DNA of 64,000 nucleotides from Rotaria sordida. Its lineage: Eukaryota > Rotifera > Eurotatoria > Philodinida > Philodinidae. Numbering within the stretch: the first letter of the stretch is position 1; every line of letters starts with the position of its first letter. The position numbers were made by a program, and so were the translations under genes. Below, piece by piece: positions 55,124 through 64,000 of this stretch. The notes beneath the pieces were generated by a model, which had not been told where the DNA came from, ran no database searches, and worked only from the letters and a program-made list of their open reading frames with translations. The stretch lies in contig CAJNOL010000980.1 in the NCBI GenBank assembly GCA_905250125.1, positions 25,342 to 89,341 on the forward strand. Reading direction: 5' to 3'.

Positions 55124-55170
55124 TAGTAGAATTTAAAAACATGCAAGATTATTTCCTAATGTTTCAGAGC

Positions 55171-55191
55171 ATATATATATATATATATATG
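55171..55191. repeat. (AT)n microsatellite
   Basis: Run of about ten AT units 48 bp upstream of the TAF1 start codon. Confidence 0.9.
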
Positions 55192-55549
55192 TAATAAATG
55201 TCCATAGGTGTCGAAACAAAAATAACTTGATTGAATGAAATTTTAATCAAATAAATTTTTAACAATATAGATGACAGTAGTATACATAAGAGTTATGGAA
55301 ATATTGATTTCGTTGATACACATGGCAATTTATTTTATATAATATTTAAATATTTTACTCATATAGAACTTGATTCATCGCCAGTACTTTATAGCTATTT
55401 AACCCTTCGATGGTGAACCTTTCGAATATATATTTAGATCGTTAAAATTAAGTTCAAATACAACAGTTTTAATTCATCTTGGTTACAGAGTTTCTTTATT
55501 TTATTAAAATCTAATGCATCTAAGCCTATTTCATATACCTATATTTATA

Positions 55550-55930
55550 CAGGGTGGGTCTAAGGATATTTCATATCCATTTTTTTATATAGGGTGGGGC
55601 TAAGGATAATTTATATACGTTTTTTTAATATGGTGGTTTTAAGAGGTCTATAGCGATGAAGTTTAAACGATACACCTTTTAGACCCACCTTATGTAAAAA
55701 AAAAGAAGAAAAAAAAGGTATATAAATTATACTTAGACTCACCCTATATAAAAAAAAAGGGATATAAAATATCCTTAAACCCACAAGATCCTCTTAGATC
55801 CACGCTATTAAAAAAAAGGTATATGAAACATCCTCAGATAAACTAGAGTCCCTTAGATCCACCCTACTATATGAAAAAAGGTATATGATATGTCATTAGA
55901 CCCCCTAGAACCACTCATTTCAAATGAAAA
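55550..55930. repeat. cluster of about six 50-60-bp satellite-like units in both orientations
   Basis: Units share GGTATATxAA, then ATCCTTAGACCCACC, then a CTATAT plus A-rich block. The first two units (55555-55630) run in the opposite orientation to the later ones (55675-55910), so the cluster is itself an inverted repeat around about 55650. It is noncoding. The arrangement suggests local duplication and inversion of one unit. Confidence 0.7.
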
Positions 55931-55994
55931 GGGATTGTTTTTTTTGTTTAAATTCAGAAAAAAATTCAAATAGACCATTGTATGCAAAAAAGAA

Positions 55995-56373
55995 TTTTTC
56001 TTGCATAATTTTGACGAAATTGCTTTCGATAGTTTAGTCCAGTAAAACAAGATCAAAAATAAAATCCAAGACCATATTCGGATTTCTCATGAGACGGCGC
56101 ATTGAACTATACTAAACTCGACTTCAATTTTGACAAAAATCGTTTTGGCTTTTTTAGATAATCGTGGCCGCAAGGTAGCACTATATTGAGTGATCGATGA
56201 GGGATGAAGGACAAATGTTAGAATCAAGTTTCTTCCAGATTTGGAGTTGAGTTTGGTAGGGTTCAATGCGCCGTCTCACGAGAAATTCGAATATGGTCTT
56301 GGATTTTATTTTTGGCCTTGCTTTACTGGACTAAACTATCAAAAACAATTTTGTCAAAACTATGCAAGAAAAA
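55995..56373. mobile_element. foldback element with about 115-bp arms
   Basis: Arms at 55995-56112 and 56250-56373 are inverted copies of high identity (about 85-90 percent by eye). Shared blocks are GATAGTTTAGTCCAGTAAA, AAAAATAAAATCCAAGACCA and GAGACGGCGCATTGAAC. A loop of about 135 bp separates them. This is the best preserved foldback in the window and so probably the youngest. Confidence 0.8.
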
Positions 56374-56865
56374 CCATTTTTTAAGGTTTTTCGTTTTCTA
56401 CTGCTTAAAGTACTTTGAGTCTATCTCCATCAAAATAACAGCTTTTTAGAAAAGTTTTTTTTTATCAAAATGCTTAGACTTAAAAGTTCCTCAAACGCTG
56501 AAAATTTCGCTAAAATCGATACTTTTGTACGTGTGGTTGAGATCCTTTGAAATACCCAAAAGGCAAAAAACCTTGAACAAAAAATGTTGCAAGCTATGGT
56601 GAAGGATGTTCGGAAGAAGCTTCGAGTTTTATGGCAAGGTGGATGTATTCACTTTACTGAATACCTTTTTTTTTGGTAGTACTTATCATGTGCTTTCTAG
56701 TAAAAGAAAAAATTAGCTTTTCATCTTTTAAAACAGCTGAGCTGTGCAGCTCGACATTTTTCCAGAGACTTTTGCACCGCTTAATAGATTGAGGGGAAAT
56801 AGACCAGATCAAAATTCGTAGCTCTGTTTATTCTTTCACTTGGCCTAGTTTGATCTGCAGGTACG

Positions 56866-56925
56866 TCAGGGATGGGGGAGTCCGAGTCAAAACTTGGACT
56901 CGAGTCGACTCGAGTCATTCACTTG
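56866..56925 (+). mobile_element. hAT-like element terminus (possible)
   Basis: CAGGGATGGGGGAGTCCGAG followed by a GAGTC-rich stretch resembles the CAGGGxTGGG ends of hAT transposons. No transposase or second end was found, so it is a fragment at best. Confidence 0.35.
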
Positions 56926-57100
56926 AAAAAATTTTCATTTGCTTTTATAAAAAAATCACAATATATAGAACTAAATTTTTTCTGATTCCCAATTTTTATT
57001 CTAATAGAATAAACGGCATTAGAATGTTTTCTTCAAAACCTTTATTTCACTTATTTATTTATATGATCGTAAATCTTAGTCTACACATATTACAGGATCA

Positions 57101-57170
57101 GCGTTGGAACGGGACCGGTTTAGAAAGTCAACCGGGCCGGTAAATACCGGAAATTTACCGGTTTAAATTT
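57101..57170. mobile_element. second hAT-like or palindromic terminus (possible)
   Basis: CAGCGTTGGAACGGGACCGG is followed by overlapping ACCGGT and CCGG palindromes around AAATTTACCGGTTT. The CAG start and GC-rich palindromes in AT-rich surroundings suggest an inserted transposon end. Its relation to the sequence at 56866 is unknown. Confidence 0.35.
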
Positions 57171-57264
57171 AAAAAATATTATCTTTACTTAACTCTTATT
57201 CGGTAAGAAGAACTATGTATTTTGCTATGAAGTAGAACAAATTCTCCATCATTATACATAGATG

Positions 57265-58560
57265 TCCAGAAAGTCTTTCGATAGTGCCAATATTACAAAT
57301 TTTGTTTAGTTTATAATCGATATTTATCGCGATGATTGTAATACTATGATAGACACGAAGACAATTAGGCATATGTTTTATCAGTTTTGAAATAGACCAG
57401 GCAGTACTATATAAATCAGTTAGGAAAATCTTAATATCCTTTTGAAAAAAAGATGATGCTTCATAATTATAAACTCTTCTTTATTCAAAGAATTCGTAAA
57501 CTTGACCACAACATGATGCAATGATTCTGAATCATCTTGACCATTTAAATTTTGTTTAATTAAATCGAATAACCAAAAATCATATGGTGCCAGATTTGGA
57601 GAACTAGGTGGATGTTGTATTATAGTGATGCCTTCTGATTTAAGATAATTGGACACAGCTTTATGAATATGGGGTCTTCCATTATCGTGGTGAAGCTTAA
57701 TACCACAAATACCTAGTGAAGGTCTTTGCTTTTCGATTTCTTCGACGACAGGCTGCAAACAGTTTTCGATATAATATTAGTGATCAACAGTTTGTCCGGG
57801 TTCTACATGATGAATTAAAACAGGACCGGTTGATTTAAAAAAGATGGAAAATAAAGTTTTTGGAGCAGAATAACTTCGTCGAACCACTGTAGGTGAAGGA
57901 TCTCTTCTTGCCACCCAAGCAAAATGAAATGATTTTCGACCAAATTGTTTATGATAAAACCATGACTCATCACTTATCACCGCATCACATAATCGCTATG
58001 TTCCGTCTTCAAATTTTGCTAAATTTTCTTTACATATTCGGACTCGTTCAGCTCGTTGCGAAGCAGTCAAATGCTTTGCTATATAACGAGCAGTAATTTT
58101 TCTAAGGTTCAGATGATCAGAAACAATTCGTTGAATGGTGCCATGACTTAGACCAGTTTGCATTTCCATATCTTCAATTGTGATATTAGGATTATCATTA
58201 ATAAAGATACGGACTTGTTCAATATTTTCAGATGTTGTTTCGGTAACCGGTCTACCAGGTCATTCTTTGTCTTGAACATCTTCTTGACTTTCACGGAACC
58301 CTTTACACCATTTCTCAACAGTACTGAGACAAGGAGCTTCATCGCCATAGAAAAGAACATTTTTTCAAGCTTCGATAAGAAATTGAGATAGTACTGTAAA
58401 GACTTTTGGTATGACCTAAGTATCTTTGATCAATAAGATCTTTTGTTCAAGTGATAATTCGTATTTTTGAACGACAAAGCAAGTCTATATTAATATAATA
58501 ACAAACGAATAGAATCCATTACGTTTTGGATAACAATGACTATTGAATGTCGGATTCTGA
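57265..58560 (-). mobile_element. decayed mariner transposon
   Basis: The minus strand carries a mariner transposase broken by at least five in-frame stops. Recognisable parts in order are a helix-turn-helix region (YGDEAPCLSTVEKWCKGF, then PGRPVTETTSENIEQVRIF), the first catalytic Asp in ISDESWFYHK, the PSPTVVRRS and VEPGQTVDH blocks, the second Asp in HHDNGRPH, and NLAPYDFWLF with the third Asp. Exactly 34 residues separate the last two, giving the D34D signature of mariner rather than Tc1. Several stops look like single C-to-T type changes. Possible terminal repeats are TCCAGAAAGTCTTTCGATAG near 57267 and a diverged inverted partner near 58540. It is inactive as it stands. Confidence 0.85.
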
Positions 58561-58564
58561 AAAA

Positions 58565-60193
58565 TTATGCAATGATTGAAGTAGATGAGATGTCTATCAC
58601 AGTTATGAACATGCTGTTGCTGTGCCACGATGAAATAAAACAAAATGTCGTCACTGTTACAATGCTATTTGAAAGAAAAACATTTCAAAAGTCACAAACA
58701 TTTTTGGTTTGGACAAGTACTGCTGTCACTAATTCATAAGATTCATTCGATTTCTGGATTTGATATATGTCAACACGAAAATCCATCACAAGTTCATGTA
58801 GTTTTACAATAATTTCGGAAAAAAGCTGCTGTGTCACCATTACTGCAGTGTTACCATAGACATTTCTGACAGTCAGTTTTCTCTCTTACTATAGCCAAGT
58901 CCTTCTCATCGATATTGTGAATTGAATGTTGATTAAGTAGTTGTGGATCTACGTTTTTTTTTAGATTTGAGTCTAGAAGGACTCGCTGCTTCTTAACACT
59001 GCTTCGAAGAAAATTTCTTATTAATATGTATCTGATTATCTTTGACGGTAAAATTTCAAAAAAAAACCACTTTCATTTTATCATAATTCCATTCTACATT
59101 CCATATGAATATATTACTTGTATATGTTATTTTTAATATTCAATATATCACGTCGTCATTCAAGTGATTAAAAAACAACATTTTTTTTTTACATACTCTA
59201 TCTCATCCTATTTATCTCTATTGAATCTAATCAGTTTTGTCAACATGCATCTTATGATTGAAATTCACTATTTTTCTGCTATTCCCTAGATATTTATGTG
59301 TGATTATAAGTCACATTCTATAGTTGTTATTTGATGATAAAAGTCTATTATTATATTAGGTAAACAAGAAAAAAGGAAATTTTTCTATGATGACAAAAAA
59401 GTATTTAATAAAAATTTTGTAGTCATATTGATTTTCTCTTATTGATTATCTATCATCTATATGATTACATATAAAAATACTTATGTAAAGTCATTTTTGT
59501 GTCGTCCTCTCAAAAAAAAAATGAATCCGTTAAGTAGCACCTGACATAAATGGTTTGTACGCCAAACATGAGCGAGTAGACAGGAAGTTAAAACAATATA
59601 CAACAAATCATTCGTCTTGATAGATGACGAGAAGAAAACTAAAGTGAAGCAAAAAATTGATTAGCTAAGTAGAAAGTATATTTGTTGTTTCTTTTTTTGA
59701 TCGTTGAAGGCAGGTAGTAATTTATTTCAAGTGTTATTAGTAGGAAGAAAATTCAATCAATTTGATGTTTCTTTCAAACTATTCAAATGTATAATTGACA
59801 ACAGATATTTTTGTTACACATTTATTATCAAAAAAAATAAAAGTAATAAATTCTATTGACGTAGATGAATTAAGAACAGAACATCAATCTCTTGTGTATT
59901 TATTTTTCTTTCATCGAACTGTCATGTTATTTACATAATAATGTCAAAATAGTATGTATATTCTATCATCTTTGTTATTTTAGTTATTATAATAAAAAAC
60001 ATTATTTCCTGTCTTGTTGATTATTGTATACTTAATTAAACTTCTATTCACATTCGATGTTCTTTTGTTAGTAAAAATGTCAATATAAAATACAAAATAT
60101 AAGTCATAATTTCATTGCAAAAAATAATATCTTTATTATTTAAAATATTTCATTATATTACATTAAAATAAACAAAAAAAAAAGATCAATTAT
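58565..60193. other. AT-rich intergenic region
   Basis: No gene is supported. It follows the mariner remnant and has no coding pattern. Confidence 0.55.
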
Positions 60194-60458
60194 TTATCTG
60201 GTTGAATTAATTGGAAAGATATTTTTTGGTGGCATATTCGGTAAATGATAAGTATGTAAATCTACGGGAGTTCTAAAAACAAAAAAGAAAAAAAAATATA
60301 TATGTATATTATTTATATTTCTAATGTTTTGTCTTATACCTTGTAATATTAGCTGATGGTGATCGTGGATCATCCAATGGAGCGTCTGTTTGTTCTTCTG
60401 CCATATTAAGTAAAGGAATTTTATAGATATTTTTAATGCGACGTTGAACGTTACTCAT
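60194..60458 (-). CDS. 65-residue protein with CDCA3-type DPRSPS motif
   Basis: Two exons, 60458-60340 and 60272-60194, join in phase 2 (ACAAG|GTATAA, TTTTTAG|AACTCC) to encode 65 residues. The centre reads LDDPRSPSANITRTPVDL, close to the DPRSPSAGIxRTPI motif of vertebrate CDCA3 (Tome-1), a cell-cycle F-box partner. SP and TP are candidate CDK sites. Nothing else resembles CDCA3, which is much longer, so the relationship may be only to the motif. A splice acceptor (TTATTACAG) lies seven bases before the ATG, supporting this start. The exon is too short for simple ORF finding but the splice sites are clean. Confidence 0.65.
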
Positions 60459-62166
60459 TTGATTCCTGTAATAACAAAAGTAGATTGTCGGAATTATGAC
60501 TAGATACTGACTACAGAAATGAAGGTTTTATAGACACAAAAAAAATAATTTACATATTCCTTTCCGTTCTGTTCTTTGCTTTTCTTCTCCACCCTCATTT
60601 CATTATTGACATCAACAACGAAGAAAAAAAAACACCCACTACTACGCAGATATACAAGTATGACGTTATGTTGAGTATTAAGAAATGAAATTAGATTTCT
60701 TTTTTGTTTTTTTCTTGAAGGACATTATTGTAGTGACGAAATAAATATTGTTTCTTTGTTGATATATACATACATATTTTTCATACTTATTCATAGAATT
60801 TTTGTATATTCTTGAATAATGTCAAAGGAAAAGATATGCCTTCAGGCATCTATTCATAATAATCTTAGGTTATATTGACCATTGAGTATTACTCTTTTTT
60901 CTTTGTTTTGAAGCAGAATAACAGCAGTGATCCATATCACTTTAGTCATCAGGACCTAATAACACAGCTTGATTCGATTTGCAATCATTACACACATTGT
61001 CAAAATGCTTTTTTCTTTCGTTTTTTTTCTTTTTTACATTTAGTGTTTAGACTAGATGTAATCATATATATGGGTATGAAACAGATGCTTAAAGAGTATT
61101 ACATCAGAACAATAATACTACAATTGTTTTTTAACGATCGAACGAACATATTCATTATCATTATTATATGAGTGACTGCTCGTGCCATATTGTTAACATA
61201 CCTGTAACATGAATATATCAATTACACCATCATCATCGTTCAAGTGAAGGGAATAGGTGGAGAAATGACATAAAATAGGAGAGTGCTTGTGAAAAGCACA
61301 TCTGTTTCGAGAATGTGAAAAACGTTAGCAACAACAATAAAAACAAGACGAAGAGTGTCAAAAAAAAAAAAAGGAAAATTTATATTTAATAGTCGTTCTT
61401 ATTGAATAAGATTCTAATAGAATGTCTAGATTTTATAGATTTAAATGATTAAATTGTATTTCTTTTTTTACTATATATTCGTTTGATCATTTGTTTATGT
61501 TTACTGAGCCAAAGAGATTGAATTGAATTCTACTATATATTGATCAAACAAATTCTCGGTAACATTTACTAACCCTTATTAATGATAGGATAATGTGTGA
61601 AATGATCCTGCTACTGTTTTTATATGCTTGAATGATGATCATAGAAGATTCATTTCGAATGAATATCCAATGAGTGAATTTTCGGGTAATCCAAAGAAAA
61701 AAAAATTGAACCAATCAATAGAAATGTTGTTTTTTTTCTTCTTTCTACATTTCATTTTTGTTTAAATTGAAATAAGAACAAGTAAGTTGATGATAACAAT
61801 AATTAACTAGCAAAATTAATTCATTATAATAATCAATCATGCTTGTTCTCGGCATGTGATCCGCACATGTATATTATGTGTTGATGGACTAGTTTAGTTG
61901 TCAACAGTGTCAATGACAAGTACCGTACATCATCGGCAGCATAGGCGTCATAGGATGTGCATGTTAGCCGATTTGTTTGAAGATAGAATCCTGCTGAGCT
62001 ATTTCTTTCTTTTCTTTTTACAGTCTCAAGTTAGATTCATCTTTTTCTTTTCTGTAATCATAATAACAGACATTCATGTCATTGAAAACTATTGATACGT
62101 AATCTAATGGATATATATATATATATCTCGAAGTCAGATTCATTCCTCTTTTTTTTTTTCTTTTAG
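60459..62166. other. AT-rich intergenic region with divergent promoters
   Basis: No gene is supported. Frames at 60875-61171 and 61898-62095 have no domain. The region separates divergent genes. A T-rich tract ending in AG at 62165-62166 abuts the downstream ATG. Confidence 0.55.
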
Positions 62167-62739
62167 ATGAGTGATAAACTATTATTTCTATCATCAACTA
62201 TGTCGAATAAACATGAACGTATACGAGAAATAAAATATCATATTAATCAATTATTATCAGAATTACATATGATTGAACCCAATAATGATTATTTAGAAAA
62301 TTTTCGACCATTTAATATAACAATAAATTCATCATCAAAAATAATAACAAATGAAAAATGTTTATTAAATAATCAATGTCCATATTTATTTCGTAAACAA
62401 ACTAAATTACATTCAACAACATATCATGAATATAGAAAATTTTATAGAAGGAAAAAATATTTAATATTATCACCAAAAAAAAATCCTTTTATTACACCTT
62501 CATGTGTAACAAGCACACCAAAAAATTCTCCTAATCAAAATAAATTACTTCAACCTCATCTGACATCAACACCACGTCATAATAAACGTCAATCAAAAAA
62601 TATCATTCCACTTAAACGTCTCATTTATAATAATAATAATGATAAATTTTCTAATCGACAACGACATTCAACTAAACGATCAATTCTTCCACATTATAGT
62701 CCTTTGAATCCAATTGATGAAAATCCACAATGGATATAA
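62167..62739 (+). CDS. uncharacterised basic protein with Ser/Thr-Pro sites
   Basis: A single frame of 190 residues; Met1 directly follows an acceptor-like CTTTTAG. Residues about 13-40 (SNKHERIREIKYHINQLLSE) could form a short coiled coil. The rest is basic, Asn-rich and disordered, with several SP/TP motifs (LSPKKNPFITPS, TSTPKNSPNQ, LTSTPRH). No domain or homologue is recognised. Codon use matches the neighbouring genes and it ends close to the convergent downstream gene, so it is probably real. A nuclear phosphoprotein is a guess only. Confidence 0.55.
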   Translation: MSDKLLFLSSTMSNKHERIREIKYHINQLLSELHMIEPNNDYLENFRPFNITINSSSKIITNEKCLLNNQCPYLFRKQTKLHSTTYHEYRKFYRRKKYLILSPKKNPFITPSCVTSTPKNSPNQNKLLQPHLTSTPRHNKRQSKNIIPLKRLIYNNNNDKFSNRQRHSTKRSILPHYSPLNPIDENPQWI

Positions 62740-62800
62740 ATATTATTTGTTTTCTTTTTCTGTAAAGTATTTTCTAATTTTTTTTTTGTTTCTTTTTTCC

Positions 62801-64000
62801 TTATAACCAAATAAATAGAAATAAACTTTTTGTTTCATAGATTATATTATTATTATTAATTAATTGTTCAGTTTCATTAAGCCAAGATGTCCATGTTCGA
62901 TTGGGATCTCTTGAAAATGCACGTATGAATTTAAGTTCAGTCAAATTAGATTTATATCGAAGTTGATCTAATATTTGTCCAAATTGTTGAATACAATCAA
63001 TTTCAATGGTAAGTAATTCAAGATGAGGACATAAAAATGATAATTTTGATATCATATTTAAATTAAACATAACATTTTGAATAGTTAATTGTCGAAGTTT
63101 AGGCATACGAGGTAAATCATTTGGTAATCCAAAAATTTTTAATGATACAAGTTGATTTGAACATTGTCTAAGACATTTATCAAGATTTAAATTATTTTGT
63201 TGACCTTGAATTTGTAAATATTTGATATTTTTTGGTAATATTGTAAATGATGACATTAAATTAATATCTAAGGTAAGTGAATTAACTTTTGAAAATTTCA
63301 TTGTTTTATCACAATTTATTGGATCATAATTTAAATATATATCGGATTCAAATAATTTAAATGATAAATCAAAATGAGTTTTAGGATAAGTATTTGTATG
63401 AATTATATAATATAAATGATTGATTGAAAAAGAAAATGGACATGTATAAGAAAGATTTGTTTGTATATTATTAAATATTTGTTTGACTTCCATGTATGTA
63501 CATGAATTAAATGGAATTTGAAGAAAAAAATGAAATTTTTCTATTTTAGGTAAATAATTTGATAGAATTTTATTCCAACTTATAATATCAATATGATTTA
63601 AAGAATTTGTTGTACAATTATATGAAAATGATTTGAGATAATCAAATGATATTTGTTGAAAAAAATATTTAATTTCATGAAAATCAATATTTGATCTTTC
63701 TAATATATTAAATTTCAATATTTGAAGATTTTTACATGAAATAATATTTAATTTAGGTAAACTATTTTCATCTATATCTAATGATGATCGTAATGAAATA
63801 TTAAGATATTTTAATTGAGGAAATACAGCTAATAAATTGAGAAGTAGTGCTATATCTTCAATTGTCACTGTAAGATATTCAATTTGTGATTGAAATAATA
63901 ATTCATCTTGAATTTCTAATCCTGGTAAATAACATGATTTAATTGACGATGAGGATGATGTTGATGTAACTAATTCAAAAAAATTATCTGGATATGAATA
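62801..64000 (-). CDS. leucine-rich-repeat protein (F-box/LRR type), 5' end outside window
   Basis: The frame is open from the window end at 64000 to the stop at 62801, about 400 residues without introns. Irregular LRR-like units recur: FPQLKYLNIS, CKNLQILKFNI, FSKVNSLTLDINL, LPKNIKYLQIQG, MPKLRQLTIQN, CPHLELLTIEID and SNLTELKFI. Large families of such proteins with an N-terminal F-box are common in rotifers; the F-box would lie beyond the window and is not seen. An internal GTG near 63868 is not the true start. Substrate-recognition role is inferred from the family type. Confidence 0.75.
   Translation of the reverse strand, partial: YSYPDNFFELVTSTSSSSSIKSCYLPGLEIQDELLFQSQIEYLTVTIEDIALLLNLLAVFPQLKYLNISLRSSLDIDENSLPKLNIISCKNLQILKFNILERSNIDFHEIKYFFQQISFDYLKSFSYNCTTNSLNHIDIISWNKILSNYLPKIEKFHFFLQIPFNSCTYMEVKQIFNNIQTNLSYTCPFSFSINHLYYIIHTNTYPKTHFDLSFKLFESDIYLNYDPINCDKTMKFSKVNSLTLDINLMSSFTILPKNIKYLQIQGQQNNLNLDKCLRQCSNQLVSLKIFGLPNDLPRMPKLRQLTIQNVMFNLNMISKLSFLCPHLELLTIEIDCIQQFGQILDQLRYKSNLTELKFIRAFSRDPNRTWTSWLNETEQLINNNNIIYETKSLFLFIWL

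Overview
The window looks like nuclear DNA of a small invertebrate, most likely a bdelloid rotifer (Adineta/Rotaria type). The evidence is very AT-rich sequence, intron-dense genes with many 45-70 bp introns, a full animal chromatin set (macroH2A, L3MBTL2, TAF1, a BAF-domain protein), an intronless gene of bacterial type, and 3' splice acceptors lying 0-20 bases upstream of several start codons, as expected with spliced-leader trans-splicing. The species call is inference; the animal origin is firm. I rebuilt the exon structures by reading splice sites, and the reading frame closes for every complete multi-exon model except the 3' end of the BAF-domain gene.

Layout. 1-4.6 kb: AT-rich spacer, then a two-exon mucin-like membrane protein (-). 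4.6-9 kb: spacer, an inverted and internally deleted carboxylesterase remnant (+), and an intact carboxylesterase (-). 9.3-10.7 kb: a tRNA-derived SINE (-) and a BAF-domain gene (+). 10.7-19.9 kb: spacer holding a Ly6/uPAR-like GPI-type protein (-) and a 640-bp element with terminal inverted repeats. 19.9-28.4 kb: a 12-exon secreted GH65 glycosidase related to PGGHG (+). 28.7-33.4 kb: sphingosine kinase and macroH2A (both -). 34.2 kb: a small intronless secreted protein of a bacterial DUF family (+). 35-36.1 kb: two adjacent foldback elements. 38.3-44.4 kb: L3MBTL2-like four-MBT protein and single-exon monoamine oxidase (both -). 44.5-55.1 kb: 27-exon TAF1 (-). 55.5-58.6 kb: repeat cluster with inverted satellite units, a foldback, hAT-like ends and a decayed mariner. 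60-64 kb: a 65-residue protein with a CDCA3-type motif (-), a basic Ser/Thr-Pro protein (+) and the 3' part of a leucine-rich-repeat protein cut by the window end (-).

Function. There is no operon logic. The chromatin genes (macroH2A, L3MBTL2, TAF1) lie close together on one strand, but a shared role is not shown. The secreted or surface proteins (mucin-like, carboxylesterase, Ly6, GH65, DUF protein) are scattered among them. At least seven long inverted-repeat elements lie in introns and spacers and are the main structure that genes do not explain.
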